From: Capronia americana
Taxonomy: Eukaryota; Ascomycota; Eurotiomycetes; Chaetothyriales; Herpotrichiellaceae
Assembly: GCA_016110215.1 (NCBI GenBank)
Contig: JADWQD010000011.1
Location: 682,001 to 746,000, forward strand
DNA: 64,000 nt
Direction: 5' to 3'
Position 1 is the stretch's first letter; every line of letters starts with the position of its first letter. The notes under the pieces are model-generated. The model made no database searches and was not told the origin of the DNA. It worked only from the letters and a program-made list of their open reading frames with translations. A program made the position numbers and the translations under genes. Below are positions 30,779 to 40,857 of the stretch, piece after piece.

Positions 30779-32080
30779 TCAACACTGAAACGCCACACCC
30801 TCCCGCTTCGCCATGTTGGCTCCTCCACCTGCCGCAAATCCCGTTCCTTCGCAGCTTATTTCGACGAGTCTGCCTTGCCTGCCATGCTTGCTCTGCTTGG
30901 ATTTCGCTTTCGCTTTCGCTTTGGCCTTGGCTTTATCTTTATCTTGATCCTTATCCTTATCATCGTGCCTCCCGTCTTCCTCTTCTCCCGCTTCCCCGTT
31001 CCCACGTTCTGTACTGTCGTCGTCTCTGCCGCTCAAGTCCGCGTCACATACGAAACACCTGATGAGAGCAGCACTCCCCTCGCTGGCTTGACCCTGAGGT
31101 GGCTGCGTCTTCGTCTTCGTCCGTGTCTGCGTCTGCGTCTTCGTGTGCGTCTGGCGTGTCCCCCCGTATAACAAATCCGCACAAGCCCCGCAAACGACAT
31201 GGCCGCACTGTTCCGCCGTGCCGAGCACAGCCCGCGATGTGTTGGTCAGCACTTTTTTACACGACGGACATATTCTGCTTGGGTGGTCGTGGTTTGCCGC
31301 GCCGTCGCCGGGGTCGCCAGCATCGGAATCACTGAGACTGAACGACACGGCGACAAGCGACTTCAAGGAATAGGTATGCTGCGTGTGCGGTGTCGAGGCC
31401 GGACAGATCGGATGGACCTTTTTGGACCTTGTAGCTTCGAGGGGAGATTTAGCGTTCGCTGTGACTGTAGAGGTTGCGGCGCTGGGCATCCAGAAACTGG
31501 CACCACCGCCGCGGCGTGATTTTTCGTCGTCGTCGTCATCATCATCGTCATCATCATTCCCGTCCTGGGCGGCGGCAGACCTCTTCCGCTTGTTGTTATT
31601 CCTGTTCCCGTTCTTGTTCTTCCTCTCGTCCTCGAACCCAAGCTCATCGCGCTCAAAGCGATGGAGTTCCCTTTCGCGCCTCTGTTCGGCCTCCATGGCC
31701 TGTGATTCGAGCGTCTCTTGCTCCCGAAGCTGCCGTTCCCGCTCGAGCCGCCGGATCTCGCGCCGCTGCGATACCATGTCGTTGAGGACGCATTCTCGGC
31801 AAAACAGGTGGACTTGGGGTCTGTCCTCCTCCCTTCTTGACTTTTGTTCGCTCCCGTCCCGTGGTGCCGCAGCCGCCCCGCCAACACCACCACCACCACC
31901 ACCACCACCTGGACAACACACCGGATCGCGCGCGTAGGCCAAGCATAAGCGACAGAATCCAAAGGGGAGGAAACTCTCGCGGGTGAGGCGCGTGGATTGG
32001 GTGCCCCACGTTGAGCGGAGGAGGCTGCGTTCGTGGGAGGTGAAGTACGCGAGAGAAGTGTTGCGTTTCGAGTGGGACAT
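30779..32080 (-). CDS. NOSIP-like RING/U-box E3 ubiquitin ligase
   Basis: A single exon encodes 433 aa. The N-terminus matches NOSIP: MSHSKRNTSLAYFTSHERS, YGTQ-like WGTQSTRLTRESFLPFGFC, then a first split RING/U-box half (CRLCLAYARDPV ... LFCRECVLNDMVSQRREI) and a helical stretch with RRLERERQLREQ. The C-terminal half (CPSCKKVLTNTSRAVLGTAEQCGHVVCGACADLL) carries further zinc/U-box-like cysteines. Several low-complexity tracts interrupt it: Gly8 (about residue 60), a ten-Asp run, Thr/Lys/Gln dipeptide repeats and a Lys-Asp/Lys-Ala array. NOSIP ligases are nuclear-cytoplasmic and are linked to the spliceosome and to PP2A ubiquitination in animals. The fungal role is less studied. Confidence 0.82.
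   Translation of the reverse strand: MSHSKRNTSLAYFTSHERSLLRSTWGTQSTRLTRESFLPFGFCRLCLAYARDPVCCPGGGGGGGGVGGAAAAPRDGSEQKSRREEDRPQVHLFCRECVLNDMVSQRREIRRLERERQLREQETLESQAMEAEQRRERELHRFERDELGFEDERKNKNGNRNNNKRKRSAAAQDGNDDDDDDDDDDEKSRRGGGASFWMPSAATSTVTANAKSPLEATRSKKVHPICPASTPHTQHTYSLKSLVAVSFSLSDSDAGDPGDGAANHDHPSRICPSCKKVLTNTSRAVLGTAEQCGHVVCGACADLLYGGTRQTHTKTQTQTRTKTKTQPPQGQASEGSAALIRCFVCDADLSGRDDDSTERGNGEAGEEEDGRHDDKDKDQDKDKAKAKAKAKAKSKQSKHGRQGRLVEISCEGTGFAAGGGANMAKREGVAFQC
30886..30966. repeat. In-frame microsatellite (Lys-Asp/Lys-Ala array of the NOSIP-like gene)
   Basis: A six-base periodic array (TTTCGC, then TTTGGC and TTTATC variants on the plus strand) encodes alternating Lys-Ala and Lys-Asp dipeptides near the C-terminus of the NOSIP-like protein. 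Confidence 0.7.
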
Positions 32081-33377
32081 TTTATTATGTTGAGAGAGAG
32101 GGAGAGAAAGGGAGCGATTTGGGTCTTTGGTTGTGGTTATGGCTTGGGTTAGATTAGGTTATTGTCCGTGGGTTTTTGGATTGGATTGTCCTGTCGTGTT
32201 GTGTCTTGCTGTATTGTGCCGTGATGATTGAGTATGCGTACCAATATGAGTGGAAATTCCAGGTATCGTATCGTACATGTATTGTATCTAGGCGGTTCGA
32301 GGCCGGTGCAGCACATTTAGCTACCTTAGCCTGCCACCCTGCCTACAGTACCTGCGTCGCTTCCTCCGTCCAAGTCTGTAACGTACGTGGAATCGAGTGC
32401 TCTCGTTCCAAGTGCCAAATGATAAATGATAAATGTCAAATGTCAAATGTCAGGCCATCAAGTAAGCGGACTTGCTCTCATTTTCGTCCACCCCGGTTGA
32501 AAGGCGTGGGTGGGCACAAAGTCGAAGGATAAGGACTCCTGGTATCTGGGATATGTATAGAGCGGGCGTCGTAGTTGTTTCTGAACTTTAGCTTTAGCTT
32601 TGGAGGTGAAGATGAAGGTTGAGTCCAAGATCAAGCTCAAGTTCGATGGATTGGGCTTGTAAATGGTCGACGCTCGTGATGTGATTGAACACAGTGGAAC
32701 TGGTAGGTGTTATGTCGATGATTGTCGTCGCTCACGACAGGGACAGACAGCCAGACAGAAACAACGTCCGTGTTATATTCTGGAAGTACCTCGTACTGTG
32801 ACGGAACGACGCCTTCGTCAGAAGGATGTGTCTTTCTTGTTACTGTATGTCGCTGATGCTGACGGGGTGATAGGTAGCTGAGATATGTAACAATGACAAG
32901 TCGGTGGTGTGGCTTTGATTAACAAGTAGCTAATTTGTGATGATGATAATGCTGAAGACCACTGTTCGTAGGATATTCAATCGCCAACAGCAAGGTGCGG
33001 TGGGGATAATGTAATGGCGATGATTGCGGTAGGGCGCCTGTCACTGATAGATATCTACCTATGCAGCGATGTAGGTTGATGTCGTAAAGAAAAGCGATAT
33101 TAGTTCGTGTCGGTCGACGTCGACAAGATCAACGAAAATAAACGATGCTGGTCGTTGTTAGTGGGCGGATTGCACGGCTAAACTCCGGATGCGGACAATG
33201 AAAGGACGGACACCAGAAAGATTATTGGGACTTCACGTCTCTTCATCGCCTGTCATCGCGTCTCACCATATCTCATCGTATCTCATTGTATCTCATCGCA
33301 TCGCATCGCCTCTCATCGCAATTCGTTGTTCTATCGATAGAAAACATAGAAACACGCCCCCAGCAAATAGAGTTCCT
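32081..33377. other. Long intergenic with two short tandem repeats
   Basis: These 1297 bp lie upstream of the NOSIP-like gene and downstream of the SET gene (both minus strand). Two simple arrays are visible: ATGATAA/AAATGTC units at about 32417-32452, and TCTCATCG(T/C)A-like units at about 33239-33325. No coding frame is convincing. Confidence 0.5.
33239..33325. repeat. Degenerate TCTCATCG-type tandem array
   Basis: About eight degenerate copies of an 8-10 bp unit close to TCTCATCGTA occur in a row, starting about 50 bp beyond the SET gene stop codon, so probably within its 3' UTR. Confidence 0.65.
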
Positions 33378-35377
33378 TCAAAACTCCTTGCTCTCTCGCA
33401 CGTCCGCCAACTTCAACTCGTCCCTTCTCCCCTGATCATTGCCGAATGAATGCGTCCTCGCCCGCCGCAATGCCACAGCTCCCAACTCCACCAAGTCACG
33501 CCAGCCCTCAACACGACCGCACACAGAGTCCCGACGATTGCTGAGGACATAGCACTCATTGCCGACGGCGTAGCCATCCTTGGCCGCTAGGAGGTGCCCG
33601 ATGTCCCGTGCCTTGGTGGTGCGGACGGCGTCCATGCTCATGACATTTGCGTGCCATTCTTGCTTGGAAACGCCGTCGGGATCACCCCCTTTGGCGGTGA
33701 ACCGGGAGCAGAAGCGAGCTGTTGGTGCCGCTTTGGAGGTGGACGCCGTCGACTCGTTGGTGCCCTCCTGTGCCACTTTGGCCGCCTTCTTCTTTCTCTT
33801 CTTCCCCTTCTTCTCCTTCGTCTTTCTGGATTCTTCGGGTGCGTCTTCTAGCATTGACATGATATCGTCAATGCTCTTGTCGTGCAGCTTCTCTTCTCCA
33901 GGCTCGGCAACTTTGCCGGCTCTGGCTTCTTCCCGTTCCTTTCTCTCTCGCTCAGCCTGCATCTTGGCCAGTCGTCTCTTGTTGACATTTCTGCTGATCT
34001 CTTGAACCTTGCCATCGGTCACTTGCAAGCAGGGGTAGTACATCTCGGCGTTGGTGTGGTGCAAAGCGAACATCAGTTCTTCGAGACCCTCTTGCTTGGT
34101 GTCATATCCATCTGCTGGGACTGTGGAATAACCCTGTTTGTCGGGACTGCTGAGCCCTTCGTTGCTTCTGGTTCGTTCTAGCACGGCGTACGCTTGGATC
34201 ATTTCACGTCGCTCGGGCGCTTGTGGTCCGTTGTACATCGTTAGGCCATGTTCAAATGCCATTGTGGCAAACCAGTATGCTCGGATCATGTCACAGGACA
34301 ACCAAGCTCTTTCGGCGCACATGTCCCAAACTGCCTTGATGGTGCGGTCGTCCACTCCAAGTTCGGCGAATCCGTCCAGGATGTAGGCCGCCCGACGGTA
34401 CATCTGAGGAGCCGGGATCTTCTCAAAGTCTTCAAAGTCTTTCAGCAATTGCAAGACATCATCCTTCAACCGCATGATGTGAAGGTCGTTTTCCTCACAA
34501 ACACAGGCGTCACAGCGACAGTCGAAGCCGTATGTTTCTTTGATGTCCTTCAGACGGGATTCTCGACTCTCTGGGAATTGGTCGCACACACGGTCGTATG
34601 AGATGGTGATCTCTTCGCCGGCCTTGATGGCTCTGGTCGCCTGGAGTGTCATTACATACCGACGAGTCTGCATGCGGTACGCGCCGACCTGCTCGAATGG
34701 CTCTTGTTGTCTTGCGTTGTATGAGACGTACAGCTCAGCGTTGGGTTGACAGGAATGGTTGATGGAGCCCGTCATCAATCCGAACCCGGTGGCGGTGTCG
34801 TCGTCGTCCTCCTCCGTGCACACTTTGTACTCGCCAGCGTCAGAGAAGAACCGAGCCACCATCTGAATGATGCACTCCCAGGTTGCGGTGTCTTCAAGGC
34901 CATCAGGGCCCTTCATTCGCAAGACGGCGACGTCCACGATGTCATCATAGAGGGGTGTCCTGTCGGGACGCGTGAAGAGGAAGTCTGCCTGCTGGGCAGT
35001 GCAGTTGAAGCTGCCACGAGCAGTTTCAGGGTTGGTCATTGCCTGGTACAGGTGAACCATCTCTTCACCGGCGCAGAAGCAGATGGCGGCGAAGGTCTCG
35101 TTCCCGACGTCTTTTGGACCGGGGAATGGTGGGCTGAAGTCTTGTGGTGACTCCGGGACGAGGCCAAAGCCAGGCTCAATGAAGATCACTTCACCGGCGT
35201 TGAAGTCACGAGACGCCTGTGAGAATCCGTTAGCCAACGCGCATATGGGCGATGTGTCGACGAAGACGCCATTGAGGACGGAGAGAGGGCAGGTTGCTAA
35301 CTTACAAAGAAGCCGAATCCTTTGCCATGGCGTGCTGACTGCCAGAATGCCTGCATTGTTGCTGAATTGGCCGCCAT
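33378..35377 (-). CDS. SET-domain protein (SMYD/Set5-like, without MYND finger)
   Basis: The model is complement(join(33378..35216,35306..35377)), 636 aa. Exon 1 encodes MAANSATMQAFWQSARHGKG plus FGFF, and the 89-nt intron (GTAAGT; branch GCTAAC; acceptor CACAG) joins to ASRDFNAGEVIFIEP, completing the SET N-terminal motif. The SET core has GLMTGSINHSCQPN (NHSC at 177-180), AIKAGEEITISYD (Tyr231) and a post-SET cysteine cluster FDCRCDACVC (Cys257, 259, 262, 264). A helical region, a Lys-rich patch (KEKKGKKRKKKAAK) and a C-terminal extension follow. The usual MYND zinc finger between the SET halves is absent. Such proteins methylate lysines on histones or translation factors; the target is unknown. 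Confidence 0.85.
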
Positions 35378-36016
35378 CTCGATCGGTACAGGTCGTTAAT
35401 CAAGGAAGGCGGTGGTCGTGACGAATGGAAAGGTGGAAGAAGAGCGAAGCGGGAGTCAAAGGCAAGAGATATATTAAAGAAAGTGAAAGGGAAGGGACAG
35501 GATGGCGCGCCTGCATCTCAGCGTCACCACGCTCCTCCTTATTGTCACCGTCACCGTCACCAGCTGCACCGTGGGCCCTTGGACCGCGATGGCGATGTCA
35601 TTGTTGGCGTTGTCCGGATGAGTGAAGACGACGTCGTTACGGCTCGGTGAGAATGTTGTTAGGCTCTGGCATTGTCCTTAGCAGTTTACATGACGGCCTG
35701 CGACCTGAGCCATTGGGGGATCGACTTGTCTATTAGATGGTATAGGCACGTGCTGAACAAATCTCTCTCTCAGGACGCTGTGTTTCCAGCTCATGGCGGT
35801 GGTGGGGGTCGGCTCCATCGTCGCGCTTTAGGGCCCATTCTTGTAGACAACAGGATAGATGACCCCCTTGCTGGCAATGCTTTCTATTACAGTCTCTGAG
35901 GGCGGCGACTACCATGTGTTATGCACAACACTACAGCACGGGAAAATGTGACCGGCGGGCTTCTTGGTCTCAACAGCCACCACCCCCGATGGAACAAGTG
36001 AGCCCTTCAGATCGAT
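35378..36016. other. Intergenic
   Basis: This 639-bp stretch starts at the promoter of the SET gene. Several short open frames occur but none has domain support. Confidence 0.45.
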
Positions 36017-36217
36017 CTATTCTCCTCTGCCCCGCCACCTTTGCAGACACGAGAACTCCTTCAACAGCTGGACAAGGAAATATGCCGGTATCCAGAATGT
36101 GATGCCCACGACAATGAGCAATATTTGTGCCCATAATGGCCAGTCAAGGTAATTGGCGGATGATCTCGGGAGAATCTGGTGCTGGGCGTGCAAGGCGAAG
36201 TCACGTATTGCTGCCAT
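36017..36217 (-). CDS. Putative 66-aa single-pass membrane protein
   Basis: A minus-strand ATG at 36217 opens a 66-aa frame. A short polar N-terminus (MAAIRDFALHAQHQILPR) is followed by one strong hydrophobic segment (LWAQILLIVVGITFWIPAYF, about residues 28-47) and a basic tail ending QRWRGRGE. The pattern of a Trp/Pro-bounded helix and positively charged C-terminus is unlike random out-of-frame translation. I do not recognise a family. It sits between the SET gene and trs20, all minus strand. Further exons are possible. It may be a small organelle membrane subunit, but this is speculation. Confidence 0.4.
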   Translation of the reverse strand: MAAIRDFALHAQHQILPRSSANYLDWPLWAQILLIVVGITFWIPAYFLVQLLKEFSCLQRWRGRGE

Positions 36218-36680
36218 TTCAACCAGGCGTCGACGACTGTTATCGCTCTGGAAATTCCGAGGGTAGTGTAGTTGCGAACGCGCCTCTGGGATTACGAGTA
36301 GACGGTCAGCGGGTTGAGTCGAAGATGGTCAGAGAAGCTACACCGACTCACATGAATGACGTTGTGTTAAGCTTCTTCTTGTTCTTCTTATTGACTATTC
36401 GTGCTTTTGGGCCGGTAGTCGGATCTCAACTCGGCGTGGCGTGGCCTGGCTCATGGGGACTGGAATGTGACTTGTTGTCTCCGCCCCAAACTCACTACTT
36501 TGACCACGCAATTCGAAGACAAATCTAGTTGAAGCACAACCCGCAGAATATCATCAGAACAACTCGTTTTGCATAGTCGAGGCACGGTCCATGGTCTGGG
36601 CGTTTGGCTTTGTCCAGCCATCGGTTTGCCATGTTTGCGAACGAACAAAGACGACGTCCGCCATAAAGGCCGCGCAGCCA
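36218..36680. other. Intergenic
   Basis: 463 bp between the small membrane ORF and the trs20 stop. No supported feature. Confidence 0.4.
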
Positions 36681-37196
36681 TTATAGCCACTTTCTGCCGG
36701 CAGCGGTGACTCGTTGGCGGAACACGGGGCTTTTGATCTGGTTGCCGACTGTATAGAAGGGATTCATCAAGGTCTTCACCCATAGTTCGAAGACTTCGTT
36801 CATGAACTGGCGGATGGCTTCCTCCGTTTGCGGGCTGGTCGGATTCTGAGGGATTGAAGTCGACGAGATGGTGGAAGTCCTACTTCCGGCCGATACGTTT
36901 GTCGTCGATGGCTGATGGAGAAGCATAAATCGCACGTTGGTGCCGGTGATGAAACAGCTAATGTGGGAGTTGGTCGGCGCGTAGTTGTCAATGACCTTGA
37001 GCCACATGTTTGGCTGAAGCCATTGGACTTCTTCGACCACGTCGAGAGCGGCATGGACGATAAATTGGTTCATGTACCTTGACGTTTCCCCGTTTCGGAA
37101 GCGAGCGACACCATCGCCGCCAGCCTTCGAGGTTCCAAACGTCAGTTCGAAGACCGGCGTATCGGTGGGGGAGATGATGACGAAGTAGTAGGACAT
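36681..37196 (-). CDS. trs20: TRAPP subunit Trs20/TRAPPC2 (sedlin)
   Basis: A single exon encodes 171 aa starting MSYYFVIISPTDTPVFELTF, typical of sedlin. Other conserved parts are FIVHAALDVVEEVQW, MWLKVIDNYAPTNSHISCFIT and NVRFMLLH, and the C-terminal helix EAIRQFMNEVFELWVKTLMN plus PFYTVGNQIKSPVFRQRV. A Ser/Thr/Pro-rich insertion (about residues 97-122) separates the two halves, longer than in yeast or human proteins but common in filamentous fungi. Trs20 is a longin-fold core subunit of TRAPP complexes, exchange factors for Rab GTPases in ER-Golgi traffic and autophagy. It is divergent from the NSRP1-like gene, 347 bp apart. Confidence 0.93.
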   Translation of the reverse strand: MSYYFVIISPTDTPVFELTFGTSKAGGDGVARFRNGETSRYMNQFIVHAALDVVEEVQWLQPNMWLKVIDNYAPTNSHISCFITGTNVRFMLLHQPSTTNVSAGSRTSTISSTSIPQNPTSPQTEEAIRQFMNEVFELWVKTLMNPFYTVGNQIKSPVFRQRVTAAGRKWL

Positions 37197-37543
37197 GGTG
37201 CTTCCGGTACGATCTGTTCTGCGAGGACGTCGGAAGTGTGAATTCAGCGTGATATCAAGCGCCGTCCATAGGCGAAGACGAGGTATGAAGGCAGATATAT
37301 TACAGTCTCGACCACTTCCCGGGCTTCGGACAAGTTGGTGAACTCCATCTTATCTTATCTTGGCGCCAACTGAATCTCGTCACCTTTTTATCCTGCCTGG
37401 TCGTGCCGCTTGCTGTACCGTATCTGGGGGAGCATTCATCACCACCTTTGCTTGAGCACGGGAGCGGGAGAATAATTTGGATCGGTAGTCGGAGCCATAC
37501 ATCTTGCACTCAGTGTCATATTCAGTCTACGAAGCCTGTCGCA
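37197..37543. promoter_or_regulatory. Divergent promoter, trs20 / NSRP1-like
   Basis: 347 bp between two divergent starts. An in-frame open stretch precedes the NSRP1-like ATG but looks non-coding. No specific site recognised. Confidence 0.45.
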
Positions 37544-38773
37544 ATGCCTGCGCTTGCGTTCGGACTCAATACCGCGAAGCCGGGACTCGCAAAGCCCGCG
37601 CAAAAGCGCAAGGCATTCTTCGACCAGGACGACGACGCACCAGAAAATGTACCCGCGCCAGCATACGGAGCGAAGAAACCCTCCAAGCCTCTCCGGCCGA
37701 TAACTGATCTGGCCGACGACGAGGAAGACAAGGAGCCTCCCAGCAAATCACCAAAACTGTCGTCATATGGCTTGCAGCCTGCGAAAGGGAAACCCTCCGG
37801 TCCTACGCTTGGGAGCGACAAATACACCAACCTGTCAGCTCTGAGGAGCGCAAAATTACACGACGAGGAAGCTTCCAAACTCGATGCCTCGGTGTACGAC
37901 TACGACGCCGTCTATGATACATTTCATGCACACAAAGAGAAGAAATCCAGTGGCGGTGCACAGGATTCGGGACCAAAGTATATAGGCTCGTTGATGCAGA
38001 GCGCTGAGATACGGAAGCGAGACCAGCTACGTGCACGGGAGAAGCTTTTACTACGGGAAAGAGAGGCCGAAGGAGACGAGTTTGCGGACAAGGAGAAGTT
38101 CGTTACAGGCGCATACAAGAAACAGCAAGAGGAAATCAAGAAGATGGAAGAGGAAGAAAAGAAGCGTGAAGAAGCGGAAGAAGAACGCCGGCGGAAAGGT
38201 GGAGGTATGACTGCGTTCCACAAGCGCATGCTAGAGAAAGACGAGGAGCGGATGCAGATGATCAAGGAGGCCGAGGAACAGGCCGCCCAGAGAAAGGAAC
38301 GCGGTGTCGAAGTTGAGGAGGAAGCTGAAGAAGAGAAATCCGAGTCGAAGATCGCCGAGGATCTGAACAAAAAAGGTGCCAGAGTTGTGGTCAATGATGA
38401 GGGCGAAGTTGTGGACAAACGACAGCTTCTATCCGCCGGCCTCAACGTTGCGCCGAAGAAGCCCGGCAAAGAGCAACAGGCAACGTCGAAGCAAGAATCT
38501 GGCCGACCGCAAGATTATTGGCGATCATCGAAAGCACAAGATGCTCGTGAAGCTCAGCGTGAGAGGCAGTCACGTATGGTGGAGCGGCAGATCGAAGACA
38601 TGCTGGAGAAACAGAAGCAGGCCGAGGTTGAGGAGAGCAAAGCGCAGCAGGAGAAGGTTAAGAGCAGAGTCACCGAGGCTGACAAGATGTCGGCCAGGGA
38701 GAGATTCCTGCAACGGAAGAAGGAAAGAGAGGAGGAAGCGCGGAAGAAGAAAGAGGCCGGCGCTGGCGGTTGA
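37544..38773 (+). CDS. NSRP1-like (DUF2040) nuclear speckle splicing regulator
   Basis: A single exon encodes 409 aa. The ATG at 37544 (MPALAFGLNTAKPG) gives the family-typical start. The DUF2040 core spans about residues 100-250: LDASVYDYDAVYDTFHAHKE, GPKYIGSLMQSAEIRKRDQL, REREAEGDEFADKEKFVTG and AYKKQQEEI. It is followed by highly charged Glu/Lys/Arg coiled coil and KGGGMTAFHKRML. NSRP1/NSrp70 proteins are nuclear RNA-binding regulators of alternative splicing; the fungal role is inferred by family. The C-terminus ends in ERFLQRKKEREEEARKKK. It is convergent with the SDR gene with only 56 bp between stops. Confidence 0.87.
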   Translation: MPALAFGLNTAKPGLAKPAQKRKAFFDQDDDAPENVPAPAYGAKKPSKPLRPITDLADDEEDKEPPSKSPKLSSYGLQPAKGKPSGPTLGSDKYTNLSALRSAKLHDEEASKLDASVYDYDAVYDTFHAHKEKKSSGGAQDSGPKYIGSLMQSAEIRKRDQLRAREKLLLREREAEGDEFADKEKFVTGAYKKQQEEIKKMEEEEKKREEAEEERRRKGGGMTAFHKRMLEKDEERMQMIKEAEEQAAQRKERGVEVEEEAEEEKSESKIAEDLNKKGARVVVNDEGEVVDKRQLLSAGLNVAPKKPGKEQQATSKQESGRPQDYWRSSKAQDAREAQRERQSRMVERQIEDMLEKQKQAEVEESKAQQEKVKSRVTEADKMSARERFLQRKKEREEEARKKKEAGAGG

Positions 38774-38829
38774 CATGGAAGTAAGCAAACTTCTCTTCAA
38801 CCCTAATCTTACGCAGCGACGAGCTCTCC

Positions 38830-39721
38830 TTACTGGATGAACATGCCGCCATCCACTGCAATCACTTTGTTGTGGACGTAACCTGTCTTGACGATCCAGA
38901 TCACCGTCTCGGCGATTTCGTCTGGCTTCCCAAGCCTGCCAACCGGGATCCCTGAAGAAGTCCAAGTTGTCAGTAAATCTCCGCGGTTCAGGACTTCGGA
39001 CGGCAGGGACCGAAGTTGCAACTTACTCGCAGCCAACTCCGCCGATGCTCCAGGCAACATCTTGGTCTCCTCGATCAAAGCGGGTGCGACACCGTTCACG
39101 GTGATGCCCTTCTTCGCATATGCACCGGCCAGCCAATGCACCAAGCCGTGCAGCGCCGACTTCGACGACCTAGCCCGCCAGAGTCAGTGCTGTGTAAGCT
39201 TGAAGGAATGCGCGCCAACGCAAGACATACGCATAATGCGGCCCAACAACACCACCCGTGAAAGCCGCAACACTGGAACAGAAAATCACCCTGCCCCACC
39301 CCTGCTCGACCATCTTCGGCAGAAAGAGCTGCGTCAACAGGAATCCCGTCCCACAGTTCGCCCTCCACGTCTGTTCGAAGTCTTCTACGCTGATCTCGCT
39401 GATATCTTTGACGCCCGACTTGCCCATCGTAAGGCCGGCATTGTTGAACAGAATCGTTGGATGGCCTAAACCTTCAACGACTTCGGCGTGCAGCTTGCGG
39501 GTTTCCTCGTAAGAAGAGAGGTCGGCCTTAAAAGGGGAAGCGCGCACGCCCATGGCCTTCAGCTGGGAAACGAGGGATTCCGCTGTATCGGCCGCGGTGT
39601 TGTAGTGCACTGCAATGGAGCAATTGAGGCGGGCCAGCGCCAGGCATGTTGCCTTTCCAATCCCACCTGTCGCGCCGGTAACCAGGGCCAGGTGAGACGA
39701 AAGGTCTGTGACCAGCGCCAT
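38830..39721 (-). CDS. Short-chain dehydrogenase/reductase, FabG-like
   Basis: The model is complement(join(38830..38951,39027..39169,39231..39721)), 251 aa, the usual length for classical SDRs. Introns are 61 nt (GTATGT...CTAG) and 75 nt (GTAAGT...TCAG). Motifs: cofactor glycine loop TGATGGIG (15-22), NNAG (93-96), catalytic Ser in VIFCSSVAAFTGG (about 149/150), Tyr163 and Lys167 in YASSK, and a C-terminal VGRLGKPDEIAETVIWI and DGGMFIQ. The fold and motifs fit 3-oxoacyl-[ACP] reductase-like enzymes using NADP(H). No clear targeting peptide is seen. The substrate is unknown; a mitochondrial fatty-acid-synthesis role or a detoxification role are both possible. Confidence 0.9.
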
Positions 39722-40857
39722 CGTGACTACACGGACTTGGGTACCTAGGTGATGAGGTGAGGTCGGCGGTTTCGGCCGGCCTGCGATGTCCGGATCTCAG
39801 TAGTAAAATCCAGGAATGTAGACGTCTAGTGCTAGCAAGTAAGGTCGCTCGTGTCCCCGCTGTGATCGTATGTTCAGCTTGCCCTCGTCGGCGTTTTCTC
39901 TGTCTTCAACTGCAGTGCCCGGCCGAGGTATGTAATGTGGTATCGCCGTAAACGCCGCGTCAGCAGGATCGTGTCTCCAGCCGTAGTAAGTTGTTATGAC
40001 TATGTCCTACTCGAATTGCAGACGGTTGGACGAGAGGGTTCGACTGTCCGATTATTTATATCTTTACGTTCTCGGTTTGAAGAAATTCGAGTCGAGTCGA
40101 GTCGACAGATGAATCGCTGTAGAAACGATGAACTCAGCACCGAACGCTGGCGATGACATTGAGAGAGCCGGGTCTTTATCTCCGAGCGTCCAGTTTCTCC
40201 ACATCCAATCTTCACACACAACCTACAGTACCTAGTGACCTATGTATTAATACATACTTGCAGATACCCCGCCATCCCTGGGTGAGAGGTCAGGTCAGGT
40301 CAGCTCTGAATCAAAAGACGGCATTCCTGAGCAGGACTGGCAGGATTTGATTATATTGAGCAGCGTTGACTTGTACGTGTTGTAAACCGTGGGAACGGGC
40401 TGGTATTATATAGCCCTTATAGTTTCCTTCGCCATGCTGTCTGATTACACATTATGCACTTGGAATCGGGAGACCACGACTGCGGATGAGAGGAAGATAG
40501 TTTGATTCCGACATGGTGCATGCCAGATATCGGTGGTTGTCAGGTGTCTGCCTATGTGAAGCAGAAGCGCCATTTCCATAGGAGACGCCCCGCCCCGCCC
40601 CGCCCGAGATGCAGGGACAATGTACATACAATAATCTGCCCAGAGACTTTCCTCCTTCCGAAAAGTACCTAGGTATGTTGTATAGTCTAGATGCGCGCCT
40701 TGACAACTCCATTCATCCCTTGCCTGGGGTAGCATACTATCCGCCCGTCTGGAATGACTCCATCTCTGTCCGGGATATTACACTATCCTCCTGTCCGATA
40801 CGATTTGCTCTCTGTCCACGGACTTTGTTGTCTCTCAACAGCACTTCTCACAGGCCG
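39722..40857. other. Intergenic with TCGAG repeat
   Basis: This 1136-bp stretch lies between the SDR start and the monooxygenase stop (both minus strand). A short GAGTC array occurs at about 40087-40106. No gene was found. Confidence 0.5.
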
